The notes beneath the pieces are model-generated. The model was given only the letters and a program-made list of their open reading frames with translations, made no database searches and was not told the origin of the DNA. From contig CAMYAE010000022.1 of NCBI GenBank assembly GCA_947253655.1, positions 1-35,738 on the forward strand: a DNA stretch of 35,738 bases, written 5' to 3'. The first letter of the stretch is position 1. Every line of letters begins with the position of its first letter. A program made the translations under genes and the position numbers. The DNA is from an uncultured Bacteroidales bacterium (GTDB taxonomy: Bacteria; Bacteroidota; Bacteroidia; Bacteroidales; UBA932). Shown piece after piece: positions 25,082 through 32,655 of this stretch.

Positions 25082-26632
25082 ATGGGAGTAGTTGCGCGGC
25101 AAAGTATCAAGGGCACAATCGCCAACTATATCGGTGTGGCGATAGGGTTCATAATTACTTTTTTCGTGCAGACCAAACTCCTGACGGCAGAAGAAATAGG
25201 CCTTGTGGAGGTGCTGCTCCAGTCAGCAGTCCTTTTCTCCGGGCTTGCCCAATTGGGCACCAATTCTTCCGCAATGAGGTATTATCCCTATTTCAAGGAC
25301 GAAGAGAACAAGGATCACGGTTTTTTCGGCTGGACACTTATTGTGCCGTTTATCGGCTTTCTGATATTCCTGACAGCCTTTTTCATCTTCAAAGGAAGCA
25401 TAGCGAAAGCCTTTTCGGACAAGTCGCAGCTCTTTGTGGACTATGTGGATTTTGTAATTCCGCTTGCATTTATGATGCTTTACATTTCGGTTTTCGAGAC
25501 GAACTCAAACCTGCTTATGCGGATAGCATTCCCAAAATTCATAAGAGAAGTCGGCCTCAGACTGATGATATTGGTGATATACCTGCTCTACGGCTATGGC
25601 ATAATTTCACTGAAAGGACTTGTAATCGCCTTCTGTCTCGCATATTCAATTGCCACTGCATTGAATATAATATACTTGCTGACATTAAAGCGCATCTCGT
25701 TCAGGATTGATAGAAACCATATAAGCCCCAAACTGAAAAGGGACTTTTTGTTTTATACCCTTTTCATGATAACATCAGCCCTTGCAGGAAACATAACGCC
25801 TCTGCTCAACAAATTCTTCCTTGCAGGAAAGGAGGGGCTTTTCACCGCAGGGATTTTTACGATAGCCGTCAATATAGCAATGGTCGTTGAGTTGCCTTAC
25901 CGTTCGCTCGGTGCAATTTCAAGACCGATGATTTCTGACGGTATGGCACACGCCGATATAGACGGCGTAAATAAGATCTGTCGGAATGTCGCCCTGCACC
26001 AGCTTATTGCCGGCTCTCTCATATTTTTTATAATATGGGCCAATATAGATCTGTTTTTCCGTCTTCTTCCCAATGGGGAAATATACAGCACCGGGAAATG
26101 GGTCGTGCTTATTGTAGGCTTGAGCCGATTGTTCAATTCGGTTTTAGGAATCGGCGGCACGACCTTAGGCTATTCCAAATATTATTATACCTCATTGCTG
26201 TTCACCTTATTGCTTACGGCTTCTTCTATAATCCTGAATATATTGCTTATCCCGTTATGGGGAATGACGGGAGCTGCCATAGCGACCTTGATGTCATATA
26301 TGATTTTCTATTCCTTGCTGCTGTCTATGGTCGGGTGGAAACTTAAAGTCACTCCATTCTGCATTGAGGATTTGAAAGTTGCTGCTGTGATTTTACTCAT
26401 GTTCTCCGCCAATATGCTATGGCTCGGATATCTTTCACCTTTATTTATCCTACGGTCGGGCGAGGGCTTTGTTCCGCTTTTCATTGACGCCTTTTTACGC
26501 ACCGGCATCATTTTCATTGCAGGTTTTGCCGCTATGATAAGAATGGAGGTGTCACCTGAAATAAACGGTATAGTATTCAGGCTATTGCCGTTCTTGAAAA
26601 AGAACGGTCAGGACTTTGACGGGCAGCCTTGA
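25082..26632 (+). CDS. Wzx-type lipid-linked oligosaccharide flippase (PorS-like)
   Basis: 516-residue integral membrane protein with about 12-14 hydrophobic segments. It starts with a polar RQSIKGTIANYIGVAIGFI segment typical of Wzx/MOP-superfamily flippases. It moves undecaprenyl-linked glycan units across the inner membrane. It lies 3 bp after the aminotransferase gene, so it belongs to the same polysaccharide operon. By position it resembles PorS of P. gingivalis, but the specific substrate cannot be read from sequence. The last 25 bases overlap the convergent glycosyltransferase gene. Confidence 0.87.
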   Translation: MGVVARQSIKGTIANYIGVAIGFIITFFVQTKLLTAEEIGLVEVLLQSAVLFSGLAQLGTNSSAMRYYPYFKDEENKDHGFFGWTLIVPFIGFLIFLTAFFIFKGSIAKAFSDKSQLFVDYVDFVIPLAFMMLYISVFETNSNLLMRIAFPKFIREVGLRLMILVIYLLYGYGIISLKGLVIAFCLAYSIATALNIIYLLTLKRISFRIDRNHISPKLKRDFLFYTLFMITSALAGNITPLLNKFFLAGKEGLFTAGIFTIAVNIAMVVELPYRSLGAISRPMISDGMAHADIDGVNKICRNVALHQLIAGSLIFFIIWANIDLFFRLLPNGEIYSTGKWVVLIVGLSRLFNSVLGIGGTTLGYSKYYYTSLLFTLLLTASSIILNILLIPLWGMTGAAIATLMSYMIFYSLLLSMVGWKLKVTPFCIEDLKVAAVILLMFSANMLWLGYLSPLFILRSGEGFVPLFIDAFLRTGIIFIAGFAAMIRMEVSPEINGIVFRLLPFLKKNGQDFDGQP

Positions 26633-27780
26633 TTTTTCTCCGATATAATAGCTTGATAAAGAGAATTATACCTGCCGATAATCGTATCTCGCAAGTACTC
26701 TTTTTTGACGCGGAGAAAAGCATTTTCCGCCAATTCTATTCTTAAGTCGTCATCATCTATCAGTCTGAAAAGACTGTCCCGGAAATTCCTGTAATCCTCT
26801 ATGAACAGCATTTCCTTTCCATCTTCAAAATTGCCCCAGACACCAGTGTCCCTGACGGCGACTACGGCATTCTTTGTTGCCGCCGCTTCCATATATACGA
26901 GACCGAAAGTCTCGGATACGCTTGGGAGGGCAAATATATCGCTTTCCGTAAGCAGTTGCCTGACTCTGTCGTGCGGCTGTCTGCCGTAGAATCGGATATT
27001 GGAGGCGTTGTCTGCTTCTGCTTTCAATGAATTAAGCAAAGGGCCGTCTCCTATAAGCCGCAGTACCGGTCTTTTGCAGCCACGATATTCCTTTATGGCC
27101 TTTATCAGCCAATCAAAACGTTTGAGCCGGATCATCTCTCCGACTGCGGATATAACAATATCATCTTTATGTGAAATCACCCTGTCTTCCGGAAATGATT
27201 CTTCTATGCCGTGAGGAATAATCAGGCTGTCAGCCCCGAAACGTTTTTGCAGAAATTCCTGCTGGAAGCGGTTGTGAACTATTATAGCCGATGCGTTGCA
27301 TAGGGTTTCCCTGTATTTGCTCTCTTCTCCGGATGCCGTATTGATATTTTCAATATCGCTTTTTCTTAATGAAATTATATAGGGTATGCCAAGTCTTTTA
27401 TATGCCGTAAGGGCCATATATCCGTCAGGAAGGGCATAATGGGCGTGTATCAGCCTCGGTTTGTCGCTGCGCAGCAGTTTCAAGAGGCGCTTGTCGCTTT
27501 CCTTTATCATTGCAAAAGGTTTTTTTTGGTACGGCAGCCTTATATATTTCAATGCTCTTATGGAAATGCCGGCATATTCCCATTTTTCCGGAATCCCGTT
27601 GAGGTATTTGAATTTTTTCAGCCTGTTTATCGGGTAAGGACAGAATTCTTTAGGATAGATGACGGATATGTCATAATCAGCCGCAAGCCCGTCTGCAATG
27701 TCAAGTATTATTTTGTTGCTGCTTCTTGTCGGCAGTGGAATGTTTCCTGCAATATATATGACCTTTGGTTTCAAGTCCAT
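26608..27780 (-). CDS. GT4 family glycosyltransferase
   Basis: 390-residue GT-B fold glycosyltransferase. N-terminal acceptor domain: AGNIPLPTRSSNKIILDIADGL and HAHYALPDGYMAL. C-terminal GT4 donor domain: IPHGIEESF, ISAVGEMIRLKRFDWLIKAI, RLIGDGP, RFYGRQPHDRV, then PSVSETFGLVYMEAAA, the E-x7-E nucleotide-sugar motif. Peripheral inner-membrane role in building an O-antigen or capsule repeat is likely given the neighbouring flippase. Transcribed against the operon and overlapping the flippase gene end by 25 bp. An AGGAGG sits 3 nt before the ATG, unusually purine-rich for Bacteroidota but too close for an ideal Shine-Dalgarno. Confidence 0.9.
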   Translation of the reverse strand: MDLKPKVIYIAGNIPLPTRSSNKIILDIADGLAADYDISVIYPKEFCPYPINRLKKFKYLNGIPEKWEYAGISIRALKYIRLPYQKKPFAMIKESDKRLLKLLRSDKPRLIHAHYALPDGYMALTAYKRLGIPYIISLRKSDIENINTASGEESKYRETLCNASAIIVHNRFQQEFLQKRFGADSLIIPHGIEESFPEDRVISHKDDIVISAVGEMIRLKRFDWLIKAIKEYRGCKRPVLRLIGDGPLLNSLKAEADNASNIRFYGRQPHDRVRQLLTESDIFALPSVSETFGLVYMEAAATKNAVVAVRDTGVWGNFEDGKEMLFIEDYRNFRDSLFRLIDDDDLRIELAENAFLRVKKEYLRDTIIGRYNSLYQAIISEKNQGCPSKS

Positions 27781-27803
27781 TGTCCTCCTATTATTGTTAA
27801 TTA

Positions 27804-27811
27804 CAAAAATA
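27804..27811 (-). promoter_or_regulatory. Candidate -7 box of the GT4 gene
   Basis: TATTTTTG on the minus strand fits TAnnTTTG, 23 bp before the ATG at 27780. No -33 box at normal spacing, so support is modest. Confidence 0.4.
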
Positions 27812-27823
27812 AATACTTTTTAG

Positions 27824-27831
27824 TAGATTTG
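27824..27831 (+). promoter_or_regulatory. Candidate -7 box of the AraC-type gene
   Basis: TAGATTTG fits TAnnTTTG on the plus strand, back to back with the minus-strand box at 27804. It would give a leader of about 100 nt before the ATG at 27940. No -33 match. Confidence 0.35.
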
Positions 27832-27939
27832 CACGATGACAACCGCATTATATAAATTATAATTGTTCGATTCGGCGAAAAGGAATTTGGTTTTCCGGAC
27901 AATATTAAATAAATTAGCATAAACTAAAATTTGACCTAT

Positions 27940-28431
27940 ATGCAACTGTTAGATAATGCGTTCATGCGTTTGAGGAAACGTAGGTTTCCGCTCAAGGTAA
28001 AGGTTGTTCTGTTTGGGTACAAAGGGCTTGATTTTTGTCCGGAGGCCGGAGTAGACAATGCCGTGGCAGAGCCGTGCGTAAGTTACAATGACCTTGGAAA
28101 TATGCTTGAATCCTGGTTTGATGATGAAGCCAATCTCCGCTACAATTTTTCTATTTCTGATCTGGCATATAAGTTCGGTGTCCGGACAGCAGTTTTGTCC
28201 GATTATTTCAGGCTCGTGCTGAAAAAGGATTTCCGCTCATACAAAATCGAAAGGAAAATTGCAGTTGCCAAAGAAATCCTGCTCTATGATGAAGATGTCA
28301 TTATCCAGAGAGTTGCCGAAAGATTGGGGTTCAGGGACAAGTCCAATTTTCACAGGCAATTCAAAAAGTATGTGGGGTGCACACCGAGGCAGTGGCGTAA
28401 TTGCTCCGGTCACATCGACCTTTGTAATTAA
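27940..28431 (+). CDS. Short AraC-family transcriptional regulator
   Basis: 163 residues from the ATG at 27940; a TTG three codons upstream is less likely. The C-terminal ~95 residues are an AraC-type double helix-turn-helix: FSISDLAYKFGVRTAVLSDYF, FRSYKIERKIAVAKEILL, and VIIQRVAERLGFRDKSNFHRQFKKYVGCTPRQWR (each quoted only as landmark text; see positions about 65-158). The N-terminal ~60 residues are too short for a sugar-binding cupin and carry no recognised sensor. Similar small AraC proteins are common in Bacteroidota. Its target is unknown; the YitT gene 74 bp downstream is the nearest candidate. Confidence 0.82.
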   Translation: MQLLDNAFMRLRKRRFPLKVKVVLFGYKGLDFCPEAGVDNAVAEPCVSYNDLGNMLESWFDDEANLRYNFSISDLAYKFGVRTAVLSDYFRLVLKKDFRSYKIERKIAVAKEILLYDEDVIIQRVAERLGFRDKSNFHRQFKKYVGCTPRQWRNCSGHIDLCN

Positions 28432-28448
28432 ATATTTACAAAAAATGA

Positions 28449-28478
28449 TTGATTAATTGAAAATTATTAGGATATTTG
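28449..28478 (+). promoter_or_regulatory. Promoter of the YitT-family gene
   Basis: TTG at 28449-28451, a 19-bp spacer, then GATATTTG at 28471-28478 (one mismatch to TAnnTTTG). Transcription would start near 28485, which supports the ATG at 28506 over the upstream TTG at 28476. Confidence 0.5.
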
Positions 28479-28505
28479 CTATATAACACTAAAATTGAAA
28501 GCAAA

Positions 28506-29429
28506 ATGGAAAATATCCTTAAGCCCCTTTCAACCGGCAAGTTCTGGAAAGAATTGGTTATAATGACTTTGGGGATGTCTATCGGTGCAGCGGCCGTATA
28601 TTATTTCCTTGTCCCAAGCAAATTGATAATTGGCAGCATTTCAGGACTTTCCATTGTGATTTCCACTTTGTTCGAAAATTTCGGCATAACGCTTAAAGTC
28701 TCTCATCTGGTGATCATTATCAATGCAATACTTTTGGTAATGGCGTGGTTGCTGATAGGACAGGAGTTCGGAGCCAAGACTGTTTATACTGCTATGATAC
28801 TCGGCCCGCTTATGGATATGTGGGAGGCTCTGATGCCTTACCAAAACATCATCAGGGACGGCAGAATGTCTATAATGAACGATCCGTGGCTTGACCTTGT
28901 GTGTTTCGTGTTGCTTGTGAGTATCTCACAGGCTATTCTGTTCAATATCAATGCCTCTACCGGCGGGCTTGACATATTGGCAAAAATCGTAAACAAATAT
29001 CTCCATTTCGACATAGGCGTCTCAGTGTCTGTGGCCGGTGCCATTATATGCTGTACGGCATTCTCCATCAACCCTTTCGATATGGTAGTGCTCGGGCTTA
29101 TCGGCACTTGGATCAACGGCATGTTCGTAGACCATTTCACAGCTACGTTAAACCGCAGAAAGCGGGTCTGCATTATTTCCGATGATTATGAGAAAATCCG
29201 AAAATACATCATCGAGGATTTGCAGCGTGGTTGCAGCCTTTTCCCACTGAAAGGCGGATACACCAATGCCGATAGGGTGGAGGTCCAGACAATACTGACG
29301 CAGAACGAGTTTGCTGCCGTAATGAATTTCATGAAGAAGAACAATATCAGCTGTTTCCTGACGGCCGGCAATATCAGTGAGGTCTACGGCATGTGGAACA
29401 AAGCCAGAAAGCATATCGGCGATTTATAG
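28506..29429 (+). CDS. YitT family membrane protein (DUF161 and DUF2179)
   Basis: About 307 residues from the ATG at 28506. The N-terminal ~200 residues have five to six membrane segments with the YitT signatures AAAVYYFLVPSKLIIGSISG and NINASTGGLDILAKIV. A soluble DUF2179 domain follows (about 215-300): RVCIISDDYEKIRKYII, GCSLFPLKGGYT and VEVQTILTQNEFAAVMNFM. It resides in the inner membrane. The biochemical function of YitT proteins is not established, though a transporter role has been suggested. Stands alone between the AraC-type regulator and the Hdr-like operon, with its own promoter. Confidence 0.9.
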   Translation: MENILKPLSTGKFWKELVIMTLGMSIGAAAVYYFLVPSKLIIGSISGLSIVISTLFENFGITLKVSHLVIIINAILLVMAWLLIGQEFGAKTVYTAMILGPLMDMWEALMPYQNIIRDGRMSIMNDPWLDLVCFVLLVSISQAILFNINASTGGLDILAKIVNKYLHFDIGVSVSVAGAIICCTAFSINPFDMVVLGLIGTWINGMFVDHFTATLNRRKRVCIISDDYEKIRKYIIEDLQRGCSLFPLKGGYTNADRVEVQTILTQNEFAAVMNFMKKNNISCFLTAGNISEVYGMWNKARKHIGDL

Positions 29430-29468
29430 CCTTTCCCGTAAATTTATTGCATTAAATCCTGTCAAGGG

Positions 29469-29499
29469 TTTGGCGATTTATATATTATAATTAAATTTG
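29469..29499 (+). promoter_or_regulatory. Strong promoter of the Hdr-like operon
   Basis: TTTG at 29469-29472, a 19-bp spacer and TAAATTTG at 29492-29499: a perfect match to the Bacteroidota -33/-7 pattern. The start of transcription would be near 29506, 37 bp before the ATG at 29543. Confidence 0.75.
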
Positions 29500-29542
29500 T
29501 ACAATTATATACAGTAATAGCGTTTATTAATTTTTAAATAAG

Positions 29543-30241
29543 ATGTCCGTCAGTCTATACGATGAGCTTTGCAAGGATTACAGATTCAAGGAAGGGTATC
29601 ATACCTGCATAAATTGCGGAACCTGCACAGCCGTCTGTCCCGCTGCCGAGTTTTACAAATATGATCCGAGAAAGGTTGTGGATATAGTCCAGACAAGGGA
29701 TGACGGACAGATAGAAGCCCTTCTGAAATCGGACACAATATGGTATTGCGGAGAGTGTATGAGTTGTCTTACCAGATGTCCGAGGAAGAACGGTCCGGGA
29801 TTGGTTATAATGGCTCTAAGAGATTTGAGCATAAGGCTCGGCTATTTTACCGAATCCGAAAAAGGCCGGCAGGTGCTGCCTCTGACTCATATTTTCACCA
29901 GTAATATCTTGAAATACGGCTATTGTGTTCATCCCGAGACTTTCAAATGGGAGGACCACAAGGAGTCGGGACCTGTATGGAAATGGCATACCGAACATCT
30001 TGAAAAGAGCCTTGAGAGGCAGGGTGCCAATTATATGAAAGACGGTCCAGGCATTTTGCGCCGTATTCCGCAAGAGTCTTTAGATGAGTTGAAAGCCATT
30101 TTCGATGTTACCGGGGCGACGGACAGAATCCGCAGGGTGGAGAAGTATTCCGAGGCAAAGGCTAAAGAAATGGGAATGAGTCTTGAGGAATATGAGCGTA
30201 ACGCATTTGAATACAGTTCAGACAAACATTTTAACGAATGA
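29543..30241 (+). CDS. hdrC: HdrC-like 4Fe-4S dicluster protein
   Basis: 232-residue iron-sulfur protein homologous to heterodisulfide reductase subunit C. Two complete 4Fe-4S motifs are visible: Cys22, 25, 28 and 32 (CINCGTCTAVCPA) and Cys69, 72, 75 and 79 (CGECMSCLTRCPR). The C-terminal ~120 residues extend beyond typical HdrC and are mostly helical and charged. It would pass electrons between the HdrA-like flavoprotein and HdrB-like subunit in the cytoplasm. First gene of the five-gene operon; its stop overlaps the hdrB-like start (ATGA). Confidence 0.88.
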   Translation: MSVSLYDELCKDYRFKEGYHTCINCGTCTAVCPAAEFYKYDPRKVVDIVQTRDDGQIEALLKSDTIWYCGECMSCLTRCPRKNGPGLVIMALRDLSIRLGYFTESEKGRQVLPLTHIFTSNILKYGYCVHPETFKWEDHKESGPVWKWHTEHLEKSLERQGANYMKDGPGILRRIPQESLDELKAIFDVTGATDRIRRVEKYSEAKAKEMGMSLEEYERNAFEYSSDKHFNE

Positions 30242-31308
30242 TATATCAGGGCAAACAAAAAATCTGGAGCGAATACCAGAAAGAGATACCCGATGACAAC
30301 TGGTATTATGTACGCAGCTGTATCCGTCAGAATTTCTTTCCGGCAAGCGAGAAGATGTTTACAGAGATAACAAGGAATGTCCTTGGAAAAGACATTTACG
30401 AAACTCCGTACCATACGACCTGCGGAGGCATTGCCTATCACTGCGATACGATCTCGCAGGAAACGGTAATGACGATAGTGGCCCGTCAGTTCTCTCTTAT
30501 GACGGAAGCCGGATACGAGAATTATTGTCCGAGTTGCATAACCTCTTTCGGTAATTATCTGGAGACACTCGAAACATGGCATGAATTCCCGGAATTAGAA
30601 GCGAAGATTCGGGAAAATCTGTGGAAAGCGTGCAGGAGAGAATTCAATAAGCCGAAATATATTGCACACACAAGCGATCTTATATACCATTGGAGGAATG
30701 CCATAGCCGCCAAAGCTAAATATCATCTTGTAAACAAGAGCACAGGAGAGCCTTTGAGGATTGTCGAGCACATAGGCTGCCATTATTCCAAAATGTTCCC
30801 AAGCAAAGGTATAGGAGGGGCCGAATACCCTTACGTGCTTACCGGCATGGTGGAGAGCTGGGGTGGCCGGGTTGTGGATTATCCTGAGAGGCGTCATTGT
30901 TGCGGCTACGGATTCCGTCAGTACCACATGAAAGCCAATAGGGGCTACAGCGTGTCGAACACCTACAAGAAATTCGAGTCTATGGAGCCGTTTCATCCTG
31001 ACGCCATTGTTACAAATTGCCCCGGCTGCCCATATTTCCTTGACAGGTGGCAATATGTGATTTCGGAACAGACAGGGAAGACATACGGCGGAGACGGCTA
31101 CGGCATTCCTGTGCTGACTTACGAGGAGCTTGCAGGAATAGTTTTAGGATATGACCCGTGGGATCTCGGTCTGCAGCTGCATCAGGTAGCAGTGGAGCCT
31201 TTATTGGACAAGATAGGTGTGGAATACCGTCCGGAAGAGAAATATTTAGGACTGAACAAAGAAGACTTGCTCCGGCCGGGATTGCCGTCCGTCATGAGGT
31301 GTTGCTGA
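30238..31308 (+). CDS. hdrB: HdrB-like CCG-domain protein
   Basis: 356-residue homologue of the heterodisulfide reductase catalytic subunit B. The first Cys-rich half contains TTCGGIAYHCD and YENYCPSC. The second CCG domain contains EHIGCHYSKMFPS, RRHCCGYGF and NCPGCPYF, the ligands that hold the unusual catalytic 4Fe-4S clusters in HdrB. It is longer than methanogen HdrB (about 300). Bacteria lack CoM/CoB in general, so the substrate is some other disulfide, or the domain has another redox role. It overlaps the hdrC-like gene by 4 bp and is followed after 16 bp by the flavoprotein. Confidence 0.87.
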   Translation: MIYQGKQKIWSEYQKEIPDDNWYYVRSCIRQNFFPASEKMFTEITRNVLGKDIYETPYHTTCGGIAYHCDTISQETVMTIVARQFSLMTEAGYENYCPSCITSFGNYLETLETWHEFPELEAKIRENLWKACRREFNKPKYIAHTSDLIYHWRNAIAAKAKYHLVNKSTGEPLRIVEHIGCHYSKMFPSKGIGGAEYPYVLTGMVESWGGRVVDYPERRHCCGYGFRQYHMKANRGYSVSNTYKKFESMEPFHPDAIVTNCPGCPYFLDRWQYVISEQTGKTYGGDGYGIPVLTYEELAGIVLGYDPWDLGLQLHQVAVEPLLDKIGVEYRPEEKYLGLNKEDLLRPGLPSVMRCC

Positions 31309-31324
31309 TAATAAATTTGTCTCG

Positions 31325-32338
31325 ATGAAAGAAAACGTATTGATAATAGGAGGCGGGATTGCCGGCATGGAGGCTGCAGGTCAGTTATTGTCATTAGGGT
31401 ATAATCCGATAATAGTAGAGCAGGCCGAACGTCTCGGCGGTCATGTGGCTTCCTGGCACAGGCTTTTCCCGGATATGATACCGGCCAAAGATATAATTTC
31501 CGATATTGCCGGAAGAATATCCGATGCCAATATATTCCTTGAAACTTCAGTCAGCTATATCAACCGCTTAAGCACAGGCTATAATGTAATGCTTAACAAT
31601 GGTATAAGCATTATATGCAGGGCTATTCTGATTGCCTCTGGCTTCAAGCTTTTCGAGGCCGCCAAAAAGGAAGAATACGGCTATGGGGTCTACGACAGGG
31701 TGATTACAAATTCGGATTTAGAAGCTTGGCTGAACGGTGCCAGGGATAATAGGATTCCAGAAAAGCCGCAGAAAATAGGTTTTGTACATTGTGTCGGCTC
31801 AAGGGATTTGAAAGCCGGCAACAGCCAATGCTCTAAGGTATGTTGCATTACTGCGATCAAGCAGGCAATCGAGATGAAAGAAAAATTCCCCGATGCTCTG
31901 GTATTCTGCTTTTATATGGACCTCAGGCTTTTCGGGAAGAAATATGAGAATTTCTATATAGACGCCCAAAGCAAATACGGCATACAGTTCGTCAGAGGGC
32001 GTGTTTCGGAAGTAGGGGAGACCATTGACGGCAGGCTTCAGGTCAAGGCGGAGGACACTCTGGCCGGCAAACCTTTGAAGGTTACATTGGATATGCTTGT
32101 GCTTATGTCGGGAATGTCTTGCAATGCTCAGGTGACGGAACTCGCTTCCGGGTTACATTTGGATGTCGATGATGACGGGTTCCTGAAAAGCCGTGACAAT
32201 ATCTATTCTGTGACCGGCTCAAATCTTAATGGAATTTTTTATGCAGGCTCTTGTCTTGGTCCTAAGACTGTTCCGGAGACGGTAGCGGAAGCTCGTTCCG
32301 CCGCCCTTGAGATAAACTCATATCTTAAATCGCTATGA
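31325..32338 (+). CDS. hdrA: HdrA-like FAD flavoprotein (short form)
   Basis: 337-residue FAD protein with the dinucleotide motif IIGGGIAGMEAAGQL at the N terminus. It has the HdrA-type segment FVHCVGSRD followed by QCSKVCCITAIKQAI (about 155-185), and a terminal GSCLGPKTVPETVAEARSAALE that binds FAD. It lacks the ferredoxin-like cluster domains of full HdrA (about 650 residues), so it resembles the smaller QmoA-like flavoproteins. Such subunits can bifurcate electrons or link to quinone, but neither can be claimed from sequence. The stop overlaps the next start (ATGA). Confidence 0.86.
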   Translation: MKENVLIIGGGIAGMEAAGQLLSLGYNPIIVEQAERLGGHVASWHRLFPDMIPAKDIISDIAGRISDANIFLETSVSYINRLSTGYNVMLNNGISIICRAILIASGFKLFEAAKKEEYGYGVYDRVITNSDLEAWLNGARDNRIPEKPQKIGFVHCVGSRDLKAGNSQCSKVCCITAIKQAIEMKEKFPDALVFCFYMDLRLFGKKYENFYIDAQSKYGIQFVRGRVSEVGETIDGRLQVKAEDTLAGKPLKVTLDMLVLMSGMSCNAQVTELASGLHLDVDDDGFLKSRDNIYSVTGSNLNGIFYAGSCLGPKTVPETVAEARSAALEINSYLKSL

Positions 32339-32655
32339 CGGACTTTGGTTTCAAGCTTTCAAAAAGCTCCATTCTGAATTTGGACGAGGTGGACTCTTCC
32401 TTGTTTGACAAGCTCTGCTCAATTGAACCCGATGCCAGGATCTGTATGGCTTGCGGTTCTTGCAGTGCAACCTGTCCTGCATCCGAATTCAGTGGAATGA
32501 GTGTACGCAAGGTAATTCTCTCGCTCCGGCGGGGACAGGATGTCAGACCTCTTATGTCAAACTGCATGCTTTGCGGCAAATGCTCCATGGTCTGTCCGAG
32601 AGGAATAAACACACGTCATTTGATTTTATCATTGAGCAGGATTTATGATAGATAG
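32335..32655 (+). CDS. Small HdrC-like ferredoxin-type protein
   Basis: 106-residue protein with two 4Fe-4S motifs: CMACGSCSATCPA (about 38-49) and CMLCGKCSMVCPRG (about 79-91). This is a second HdrC-type electron carrier in the operon, without the long tail of the first. It overlaps the flavoprotein gene by 4 bp and the membrane subunit gene by 11 bp, so all three are translationally coupled. Likely docks between the HdrA-like protein and the membrane subunit. Its small size invites confusion with a ferredoxin, but the CPR-G second motif and context fit HdrC. Confidence 0.85.
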   Translation: MTDFGFKLSKSSILNLDEVDSSLFDKLCSIEPDARICMACGSCSATCPASEFSGMSVRKVILSLRRGQDVRPLMSNCMLCGKCSMVCPRGINTRHLILSLSRIYDR

